Below are positions 21,494 to 30,594 of a stretch of DNA of 64,000 nt, one piece after another (position 1 is the first letter of the stretch; every line of letters starts with the position of its first letter). The notes under the pieces were generated by a model, which was not told the DNA's origin, did no database searches, and saw only the letters and a list, made by a program, of their open reading frames with translations. Source of the DNA: Saccharina japonica (taxonomy: Eukaryota; Sar; Phaeophyceae; Laminariales; Laminariaceae); the NCBI GenBank assembly GCA_008828725.1, contig MEHQ01000692.1, positions 109,339-173,338 of the forward strand, given 5' to 3'. The translations under genes were made by a program, and so were the position numbers.

Positions 21494-21785
21494 GACGCGT
21501 GCTACGATAGAGATGTAGTGGGTATACTTTGTTTTGGCTGAAACGTTTTATAAATGTGACGGAGGCTCCTTCACCTAGAATTGTCGGAATATCAACCATT
21601 CTTGTCTTGCAGATTTTTTTCATTTTACACTTAGGCCGTGGGATTTTCCATCGGGTATTTTTAGCACTTTTATTTTCCTCCAAAATCAGTTTTTTTGGGT
21701 GAAAGATTGGAGTTCCTAAAGTCACACACCCTCAGACAAATCATGGCGCACTTTTACCTTAAGCTAACATGCATCGTACGTACCC
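21494..21785 (+). mobile_element. MITE-1 copy h
   Basis: Full-length. Starts GACGCGTGCTACGATAGAGA, has TTTTGGCTGAAACG, GGAGGCTCCTTCACC, ACACCCTCAGACAAATC, and ends GCTAACATGCATCG. Confidence 0.75.
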
Positions 21786-21883
21786 ATGGATGGCATGTAC
21801 TGTCCCTCCCGCTTCAGCTTCGCGGTCCGGGGACCAATTTCGACCGGTTTGGACTAGCCAGCCTGTCCGATAACTCATGCCCC

Positions 21884-21986
21884 AGACGCATGCTACCATA
21901 GAGGTCACCCATTTTGGCTAAAATGGGTGCGGAATCACGGAGTTCCTTAACCCAAAGTCGTCGTCAGAATTTCCTTGCTGTGTTGT
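21884..21986 (+). mobile_element. MITE-1 copy i, 5' fragment
   Basis: GACGCATGCTACCATAGAGG through CCTTAACCCAAAGTCGTCG; cut off where inverted copy j begins. Confidence 0.65.
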
Positions 21987-22229
21987 GACGCATGCTACGA
22001 TATAGTATGGCTGCCTCGTGATTTTTCTGAGATCCTCACTCGAGAAGCTCAATACGCCACCAAAAAAACTGGAGGAAGTTAAAAGTGCTACGTACGCGAT
22101 GGACAACTCCATGATCTGAGTCTACGCTTGAAAATATTGCGACACAAGACTGAGATAAGGAGACCGACCGTTCAGAAAACGTTTCGGCCAAAAAACGGTA
22201 TACCCTGCACCTCTATCGTAGCACGCGTC
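21987..22229 (-). mobile_element. MITE-1 copy j, inverted
   Basis: Reads in reverse: GACGCATGCTACGATATAG, then AAAACTGGAGGAAG (the T-run block), then CCGTTCAGAAAACGTTTCGG and the end CACCTCTATCGTAGCACGCG. 243 bp, both terminal repeats present. Confidence 0.7.
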
Positions 22230-22234
22230 TTGCG

Positions 22235-22258
22235 CGCTATTTTTCGTTGAATACCTAC
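22235..22258 (+). mobile_element. MITE-1 copy k, left remnant
   Basis: TTTTTCGTTGAATACCTACT aligns with the middle of MITE-1 and continues at 22602 after TRIM-1. Confidence 0.5.
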
Positions 22259-22601
22259 TGTTATAAGGATTACCCTGGGGCTGGGTAATTGATCGACCTT
22301 TTACCCCTATAGCTCAGCAGGTAATACCCTCACATTTGGCGTCGTCGGCAGGACACGGGTTCGAATCTCACTTCGAACGTTTCTTTTGTAGAAACGCTTG
22401 CGCGTGCGTCCCTAAAAAAATACGTCTCCCTGGTTCCCCAGGTATTGAAACGAAGCGGGTAGGTCAACGTACTGCCGTATACGGTACCGACGTCCCAAAT
22501 ATCCCGCCGTTCAGAGGGGGGGAGAGTGTTATAAGGATTACCCTGGGCTGGGTAATTGATCGATCTTTTACCCCTATAGCTCAGCAGGTAACACCATCAC
22601 A
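22259..22601 (+). mobile_element. TRIM-1: complete 343-bp miniature LTR element
   Basis: Direct repeats of 76 and 75 bp (22259-22334, 22527-22601) start TGTTATAAGGATTACCCTGG and end in CACA, nearly identical. Two bases inside the left repeat is TGGCGTCGTCGGCAGGAC (22337), fitting a tRNA primer site. Immediately before the right repeat is AGAGGGGGGGAGAG (22513-22526), a polypurine tract. CTAC(T) flanks both sides, and the flanks join to a normal MITE-1 middle. Between is 190 bp without coding capacity; mobilisation would need proteins from another LTR element. Confidence 0.85.
22337..22354 (+). other. TRIM-1 primer-binding site
   Basis: TGGCGTCGTCGGCAGGAC, followed by CACGGGTTCGAATCTCAC, a T-arm-like sequence. 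Confidence 0.6.
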
Positions 22602-22757
22602 CTACTGTAAGGCCACGAGAGTGATCCATCGGGTATATACTCGCAACACTTTTTTTCCCCCTCGAAAATCAGTTTTCGGGGTGAGGTGTAGAGCTCCCCC
22701 AGAAGCGATCCACTCTCAAAAACAAAATACCGCGCGTCTCTACCGTAGCAAGCATCC
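22602..22757 (+). mobile_element. MITE-1 copy k, right part
   Basis: AAGGCCACGAGAGTGATCCA, CGGGTATATACTCGCAACAC then T-run, AAAATCAGTTTTCGGGGTGA, and the end GTCTCTACCGTAGCAAGC. Confidence 0.65.
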
Positions 22758-22809
22758 TTCGTCCTGGCGTGACCTTTCAGTTGCCGTGCGAGCCTTCAAC
22801 ACCGGGCAC

Positions 22810-22934
22810 CGTTTACCAGGTGAGGGCGTGCCCCCTGCCCCCTTCCGTCGCCCCCCTCCCTTGCCGTTCCACGTTTTACCAGGTGGGGGCGTGCCCCTGC
22901 CCCCTTCCGTCGCCCCCCTCCCTTGCCGTTCCAG
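22810..22934. repeat. 62-bp tandem duplication
   Basis: Two units starting CGTTTACCAGGTGAGGGCG (second CGTTTTACCAGGTGGGGGCG) and ending CTCCCTTGCCGTTCCA; C-rich between. Confidence 0.85.
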
Positions 22935-23069
22935 TCCTATGGACGGCCCATGCGAAAGTGCATGGATGGGTGCTCCGTGGGAGGCAGGGGAGGTGTCTAT
23001 ACGCATGCTTCTCTTTTTCTTGCGGCGGTTCTTTCGGCGCTCACTATTGATAGCAACCAATCCCGCGGG

Positions 23070-23586
23070 TAGTGGTGCCTTACAGGGGTGGTGGCTTACA
23101 GGGGTGGTGCCTTATAGGGGCGGTGTCTTATTGGGGTGGTGCCTTATAGGGGTACACAATTCCTTATAGGGGTAAACAGTGCCTTATAGGGGTATGCAGT
23201 GCCTTATAGGGGTGGTGGCTTATGGAAGTACACAGTGCCTTATAGGGGTGCACAGTGCCTTGTAGGGGTAGTGCTAGGGGTGATGCCCTATAGGGGTGGT
23301 GCCTTATAGGGGTAATGGTTCCTTATAGGGGAGATGGTGCCTTATAGGGGTGGTGCCTTATAGGGCTGGTGGTTTCCAGGGGTGGTGCCTTATAGGGGTG
23401 ATGGCGTCGTGTAGGGGTGGTGCCTTATAGGGGTGATTGTGCCTTATAGGGGCGGTGCCTCGTAGGGGTGATGGTGCCGTATGGGGGTGGTGCCTTATAG
23501 GGGCGGTGCCTTATAGGGTAATGGTGCCTTATAGGGGTGCTGGTGCCTTGTAGGGGTGATGATGCCTTATAGGGGCGGTGCCTCAT
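23070..23586. repeat. Minisatellite GGTGCCTTATAGGGGT
   Basis: About 27 degenerate units of 16-21 bp built on GGTGCCTTATAGGGGTG, with spacers such as GAT or ACACA. No frame is open across it. Confidence 0.9.
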
Positions 23587-23794
23587 TACACCTCACCCGA
23601 AAGGTGAGCTCGAACAAGTTTGTCCGAGCGATCCGACCAGTGTTTTTTGTATGCGCTGTATGCGCTATCGGTACAGTAGTAGTGCTAACATAATTCGCCT
23701 AGTGAAAGTGTCATCCTTTCCGATGGTTGCCCACTTAAGGCGCTCAGCGGGTCATATTTGTTTTGCGTTCAGGGGGCAGCCCCTGCCGTGTGAT

Positions 23795-24125
23795 GAGTCT
23801 AGCACTGCTGATAGCACTACTGGTGGACTATTGGTGGCAATATTGGTGGCACTATTGGTAGCATTTTTACACCATTATATTGATAATAACACTAACTAAC
23901 TTGATAGCACTATTGATAGCTCTGTTGATATCACTACTTCTTCTGCAGGCCTATCGATAGCCCTCTTGGTGACAATATCGATAGCACGATTAGCGGTATC
24001 ACGACATTGGTAGCACTATTTATTGACGGGCACTATGGATACTATAGCCCTATTGATAGCACTGCTGATAGCTAGCATAGTAAATAGCACTATTTGGTAG
24101 CACTATTGATAAGACTATTGATATA
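23795..24125. repeat. Degenerate minisatellite TATTGATAGCACT
   Basis: Many copies of CTATTGATAGCAC and CTATTGGTAGCAC at 12-18 bp spacing, increasingly diverged toward the middle. Confidence 0.75.
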
Positions 24126-25220
24126 GCACATTCGATCGACATTAGGATGCCCGGGGTGAGGCGTGTATATGGAAGGGATCGATCGAGCTGTCCCGTTCTC
24201 TAAATTATTTTACTTCCGCCGCTCGCTCGCTTCGTTAACAGTGCCGTCGCATCGCGCCCCTTGTGCCCTATTCTTCCCTCCTTCGGTTTCTAGAAACAAA
24301 AAGGTTGGTTCCCTGTAAAAGAAACAGCATCGTTGTTTTCTAGGTGGCAGGATGAGCTTTGAGAATCAGAAGTCCCTGTTCCTGTTCCCCCCGATGTCAT
24401 GGTCAGTCCCACAGGTGATGTGGTGCCACGCTGTCGGCATGCATTCCGCTATTTTCTAACCCCACCCCTCGCTCCCCACGCACCCCGCGCGCGTGCTTAT
24501 TCGCTGTGACTTGTTACACAAGCACATCGTTCCAGAATCGGCGTCTCGTCCACAAAAATAGCCCTACTACGTAACCTCCTCCTCCTCCTCCTCCTCCTCT
24601 TCTTGTGTGTTGTTGGTGTAACGTTGCTGAAACTCGTCGCCATAGTATATTTATTTATAAACATTACAAATCAACAGCTAGCTAGTTGTGAGATCGAGGA
24701 CTTCGCCGAAACTTACGGGTTTTATATGTCCTCATGCCCTTAATGTACATCCTGTATATGAGGAGAACCAAATATGAGGCTAGTTGATAGCTGGTGGTGT
24801 GCAGTCCATGGCGACAAGCATGCTGCTGATGATGATGCTGTCAAGGTATACTAATAATATTCCTCCTGTGTACGAATATGGGCGTAACTATAAAGACCGC
24901 GCGATCTTCATATCATATCAATTTTTGAACGGTCCCTATAGTTTCGCCCAGAGTGGTGGTACATATTCATACATAGGGGTGAAGAGCTCGACCAGAAAGC
25001 AAGAGAGGAGGCTCGGCCGTGTCCCGATCTCGCTGTTAAATGGTGTCGAGGTCTGAAATAATCATTAAATGATGGTGCATGATGCGTGTCGAGAGGCTCT
25101 GTCTGTCTCTGTCGGAAGAGATGTATGCAGAGGTGGCACATCAACGTATAGTAATGGACCCCAACGACCATACTGAAGTATATACAACAAGGTCGGCTAC
25201 TGTACTATTAATACTGCTGT
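24126..25220. other. No recognisable gene; (CTC)n near 24572-24602
   Basis: A CTC microsatellite is the only clear feature. ORFs such as 24784-25056 plus have no recognisable domain. Confidence 0.4.
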
Positions 25221-25227
25221 GCTACTA

Positions 25228-25378
<151 letters not shown>

Positions 25379-25399
25379 AATACTACTCCTCCTCCTCCT

Positions 25400-27149
25400 G
25401 TAGTTTCCCGTTTTAAACGTACGTTTACCCCGGTACGTGTAGCCTGTAGCCAAGCTTCTTTAGTGGATTATCAATCAGGAGTCAGACTCGACCCACAGCT
25501 GCAGAGTGTTCGATGTACCGCCCCGTTTCCCCCACAACAGCAGCAGCAGCAAGCAGCAGTCGTAGGCTATAGGAGACAGCAGGGGGGGGACTGGGATTTC
25601 TTTTCAGAGCTGCAAAGCGCCGCCTGTTCAGAACGGTCCCTACGGGAAGATCCAGCAATGAAGGGCCCCGGGTCGACAAAACCCACACGGGCTCCGAAAA
25701 GGTTGGCACGGCTACGTACCACGTACATATGTATGTACGTATAAGAGAGAGCTCTGGCGAACCGACGATTGACATTATTATGTAACCTGGTACTTTTTTT
25801 ATGGATGGATGATGCCAGCCCGTGGGCAGCCCGTGGGCAGCCCGTGAGAAGTATCATGCCATACCAGAGCACCAACCATTGCGTTGTTAGGGTTAGGTTA
25901 CGTATGTAGGGGTTAGGGGTTATGTAATGGTATGGGCTAGGAAGGCCGGTAATTACCTCTGCACACAGGTAATTGATCCGTTTTCGTAAAACTTGGATGG
26001 CATTCGTATTCGGTATTCGGGGTATTTATAATATCTGTGGGCCATACTTGAAGCCCATCCCGAGCAGATGTCATCTGGCTCGGGGATTAATATAAGCTGC
26101 TTCTCTTCTACGCTTGACTCTACGGAAAGTTAAAGGTCGCCTATACTATAGGTGGGTGGTTAGGGCGCCTGGTTAAACCGACAAATAATGTAGGTCGGAT
26201 ATGGTATCATGATATCATATCATACAATCGATGCTGTACCTGTACTTCGTAGTACATAGTAGGTGTACGAGTATTTCGAGGATCTCGGCACCTGACACAC
26301 ACATACATATATGCATATGCGCTACGAACTATAAATAAAGGTAGTAGAAGAGGTGCCCCAATTAATTGTTATGTTCTGAAAAGCTTCTCTCGCCTGAGCT
26401 CTCTACGTACACCAAATATGTCGGGGGGCAGGAGTTTCAACCGTTGACAGACAGCAGCTTTGCCTTGACATGCCATGACTGACACCAAACTATACTAGGT
26501 TTTAGTGTGGAACACTCCGGCCCTACACCCTCGACAGCGCATGCATGTGTTGCCTTACTTGACATATCTCCCGACACCTTTGGTCTACACCTGTATGTTA
26601 TTGTCATACTTCGTATATATATATGATTATGTTATCTCACCGAAAAACTTATTTCAAGACAAAATGAAAGTGCAAACCCCCGCGATGAAACAATCCCACG
26701 CGGCCCATATAGCTAGGTGCACAGACGCACAGCATACAACAAACATCGAATTCCAACAACAAAAAAGAAAGGCATCCCGACAATTGACAATACTACAAAT
26801 AATATTCTGTATTCTGAAGAGTGGGGTTTTGTATGGGTAAATGCATATATAATATATACGAGTATATATAAAAAACTTGGAGCGCCGTCGTCCAGAAAAT
26901 AAATACCAGGTAAATGTTTTAGCCAAAAAGTGATACAGCAGTAGTAGTGGTGTACCCGTTTTCAGACCACCCCCTGACAAGCCCAAAAACGTGGTCTTAT
27001 CTCTACTATGATACAGCAGAGTCTTATCTTTTACCACTGACAATACTAATTCGAAGGAGTTTTTTTCCTCGTGACCAGTCGACTTACTGTTGTAGTTGGC
27101 ACTATCTCTACTATTAATATTACGGCCTTATTAAATCGGATGGATGGTC
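25400..27149. other. No recognisable gene
   Basis: Contains a short CAG tract (25535-25560), the triple repeat CAGCCCGTGGG (25815-25850), and a degenerate TTAGGG block (25886-25920). No gene supported. Confidence 0.35.
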
Positions 27150-27153
27150 TTAA

Positions 27154-27244
27154 CCCTTTTAGGACTGCAGTCCTGTTTTGGGGACAAACCACTCTCAACT
27201 TCTAAGAAATTTGTCCCCAAAACGGGACTCCAGTCCTATAAGGG
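27154..27244. mobile_element. MITE-3 copy, intact, TTAA target duplication
   Basis: 91 bp. Starts CCCTTTTAGGACTGCAGTCC and ends GGACTCCAGTCCTATAAGGG, arms about 43 bp with GGGGACAAA and TTTGTCCCC. Exact TTAA on both sides (27150-27153, 27245-27248). Could form one long hairpin. The best copy of the family. Confidence 0.85.
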
Positions 27245-27348
27245 TTAAAAGGAGTACACCACTACTACTACTGCTGTATACCCTTACCATCGTACAACCG
27301 AGTGTCACCCGGTTCATATATATATATGTATATACCTGGTATATAATA

Positions 27349-27695
27349 CCGGCGTCCCCGGTGGAATGGCAGGTAAATCTCGTCTCTGTTTGAGTCAAGG
27401 TCGGGGGTTCGAGCCCCCCCGAGTGCATGCTCGTAGGGACTTTTTCTCGCAAAAACATATATATCTTGACTAGCGGGAAGCGCGAGAGCGTGAGTTGGCA
27501 AACTTCGATGAAAATCGACGAGCGTTGTGGCCATGCTGAAGAACCCTCTGCGCGATAAAAATCAAGGCACAAACCGTAGTGGGGAGGAGGGAGAAGAGCT
27601 AGCTTTGTGATCCCAGATCTGAGGTACGACTATGGAGGGAGAGGGACAGAAGTGCGAAGAAAATGAATGCATGGGATGGAAAACAAATAAAAAAA
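27349..27695 (+). mobile_element. SINE copy 1, tRNA-derived
   Basis: tRNA-like head with A-box-like GGTGGAATGGCAGGTA and a B box within GGGGGTTCGAGCCCCCC. The body has GACTTTTTCTCGCAAAA, CGCGAGAGCGTGAGTTGGCA, GTAGTGGGGAGGAGGGAG and GATCTGAGGTACGAC. A-rich tail AAAACAAATAAAAAAATG. About 347 bp, no ORF. Same layout as 43096 and 50395. Confidence 0.85.
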
Positions 27696-28215
27696 TGCAT
27701 ATATAACCTTCATCTTGTTCCCCACACCGCACCAGTAACAATATACTACCAAGATCTTCCGTATGATTACAGTAGTGGAGCCTAAATATCTAAATAGAAG
27801 TAGGCGGTATGAATAGGGCGGTCACTCGAGATAACTAAGGCGATCAACATCGGCTCGCCTCGTCACGACAGGCAATGTCAGTAGGGCGGCTACCGCCCTA
27901 TATATAGCACCGGGCCCTATATAGGGGCCTGTTCAGGGCGGCGGTTAGCGCCCTATTCACGGCCCATTTTCGCCTCCACATCAGTACAAAACCTCGCTCT
28001 GGTGCTGCTCCTGAGCGAGCTACGCAGTTAAGGGTCAAGGCCCTCTATTGAGAAGCATGCCAGTAAGATATGGAAGCTCCGCGGCCTTCCACGAAACATA
28101 GTAAAATCGGTGTAAGAAATGCAGCTGCTAAAACCAGCCGATAAAATTGGGAAATAAATAGCAACAATACGAAACAGCAGCGATCGACCCCCTTCATGAC
28201 AGATAAGAAACGAGA
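27696..28215. other. No recognisable gene
   Basis: Holds palindromic GGGCCCTATATAGGGGCC near 27911 and repeated GGGCGG/CCGCCCT words; function unknown. Confidence 0.35.
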
Positions 28216-28222
28216 TCCATTC

Positions 28223-28469
28223 GACGCGTGCTACGGTAGAGGTAGCACTTTTTGGCTGAATCGTTTTCTGAACGATCGGGCTCCTTAACCCAAATTCGTC
28301 GGACTTTCAATTTTATGACGAATAGTGTTTCACAGTATACTTCGGTCATGAGATTTCGCATCCGGCAGCACTTTTATTTTCCTCTAAAATCATTTATTCG
28401 GTGAGGCATGACGCTCCTTGAGTGAGGAGCTCAGAAAAAACATGGTGCACCTCTATCGCAGCATGCGTC
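28223..28469 (+). mobile_element. MITE-1 copy l, with 7-bp target duplication
   Basis: 247 bp, the most complete copy: GACGCGTGCTACGGTAGAGG to CCTCTATCGCAGCATGCGTC. TCCATTC occurs directly before (28216-28222) and after (28470-28476), suggesting a 7-bp target duplication. Confidence 0.85.
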
Positions 28470-28476
28470 TCCATTC

Positions 28477-30590
28477 GGAAACGTCGAGCGACATATAAGA
28501 AACGTGGACTACGAGTACTCGTACATTATCACTGTACTGTGCATTACCCCGTGGGTCCCTCTCGCAGTGTGGAGCCTATTCCTGGCTTGGTAACTTTTCC
28601 TTTTTTTTTTTCAGTTTGAATCAAAAGTATTTCAACCGCTTATTCACAGTCCCCTGTGTGATGATGCCTAGGCTTCACTACGACGCGTGGGGAAATGTAT
28701 ACCTGGTAGCCTCATTTCGTTGTTTCGAATAGCCGCATCCTCGACTCCACTTTCTCGGTATTTTGGGATGAACTTCGTTATCATCCATCGACCATCGTGT
28801 CGTCTGCATAATATGCGAATATCCAGGGTGGGCTAATGTGATGAGGTGCTCTAGGGCTATCTAATTGTTGCGGGGCAATTGTTCAGGTTCGAAGCCTTGT
28901 TCCATCCTAGGATTATTCTCGTGTACTGAAGTTTCCTTGGTAGACCAGACAGCCAGTAACATCGAGGCTTCTTGTAAGCCCCTACTAGGAATGTTCTGAG
29001 CATCAGACTATATTATTACTATTCCTTTAATACGAGACAACCCGTTGTATTAGCTTTTAGAATGCCCCAGGATAGGTATTACCCCTTGGCCCCAGGATAT
29101 ACGATATAACTGAGGAATAGCTAAGCACCATGGGAAATTTCCCTAGCTAGGCTCTCTTATACTAGCTATATGAGATATGTACAAGTATACCCGTCTACGT
29201 AGCGGGCTATTAGTGAGAGCAAAATGCATCATCATCATATCTATCTTCTGCCATGAAGCAGAGCCCTCGCCATGTCGCTCTTTTTTTCCTCCAGCTCAAT
29301 CCAGCTCTTCTGCAGTACGAGTAGCCGTGTAGTCTCCTATTGACTGAGGGTCAATATAAAACAAGAAGAAGAGGTCTCGTATAACTAAAGAGAAGAAGCT
29401 GTGATTCTAAGCCAGCATCGATAATTTCTGCGCCCCTTCCATCATATATACTTCGAAGTATATCTCGAGCATCACTTAGTGTACACCTGCCGCCATGACC
29501 TCCAGTCGATTTAATACTTCGGTGTGTGTGCAACATCAAAATGAATACGTTCCTCAGTGAGCATAGGTAGATACTGTTGTAGATAGATAGACAAACCGAG
29601 TAAATTGATTGTTTTGGAGAGCTTACTGGGAAAACAAATTGTTATTATGCAGCGGTTTTGTTAAGAACCTACTACTTAAAAAAAGTATGAAATAGCAAGC
29701 AGCGGCGGCTGAAGAGATCCCAGCGAATTAAGAAACGTCTACACACCTCTTTCAGAAACATCACAGCTCGAGTTTTCCTACAAAATAAGGCAGTGAGCCT
29801 TAAAGCCAAACTGGCGGTTTTTAATAGCGGGCCTTAACTGCCGTAGACAGTATCACACCCCTACTACTGCTTGCTCTGTTCTCGATGATGTGTAGCTGTG
29901 CCAAGAGTCCTCTCCGTACAACAGTATAGTACAACGAACGGCGTGTGTCTTCAGCGGGTGAATGGTGTGTGTGTCTTCGGCGGTCTCTGTCGCCCGCAGA
30001 TCGATTGATGTCATACTGTACAATTAATAAGTAACACGCAAAGTGTGTCCCCCCCCGTCTGCTCTGCTGTGCTATTACTGTGTGTGCCTGGCATCACGCA
30101 TGTTCACTGCGGGTTCAGCACTGACTGGTGATGATGCTGTTGTTGTAACGCTGTACATTCCTTCTCCGAGCACACGCACCGGTATGCTGTCTGCCTTCGT
30201 GCGACCCTCTGGGCCCTCTTTTCGGGGTCAGGAACACACTCACTCGCTGTCTGTGCTGTGCGATCAAACGCTGTAGGAGCGCGGTCGCCGCCTTTTACCA
30301 CTGCATACCCATTATAATAGGAGGTCGAACATTCAAATTTCGGTGCAAATAATGATGTGCTACGAGTACACACGGTCTTTATATAAGCTCCTCCACTATA
30401 CTTTTATATACTTCTACTGCTGCTGCTGTTGTACACGAAATGCTTACAAGCGAATGAACGCGACTTTCCAGTTTACACGGCGGCAAACAACTATATATAT
30501 ACTTGAGCCTATGTACGAGTACGTAGAGGGACCGCTTTCTAGCTCGCCGTATCATACGTTCAGTATACAAATCATAGCATAAATATCACA
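28477..30590. other. No recognisable gene
   Basis: Low-density ORFs, no repeat family recognised, no splice-linked exons I can defend. Confidence 0.35.
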
Positions 30591-30594
30591 CCCT

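Noticed and set aside
22320-22380. A tRNA gene (GCTCAGCAGGTA ... GGTTCGAATCTCAC)
   Set aside because: No anticodon arm or matching acceptor stem; the A-box-like part is the end of a TRIM LTR and the primer site lies between the boxes.
23070-23586. CRISPR-like array
   Set aside because: Repeat units are 16-21 bp without unique spacers of constant length, the genome is eukaryotic, and there are no cas genes.
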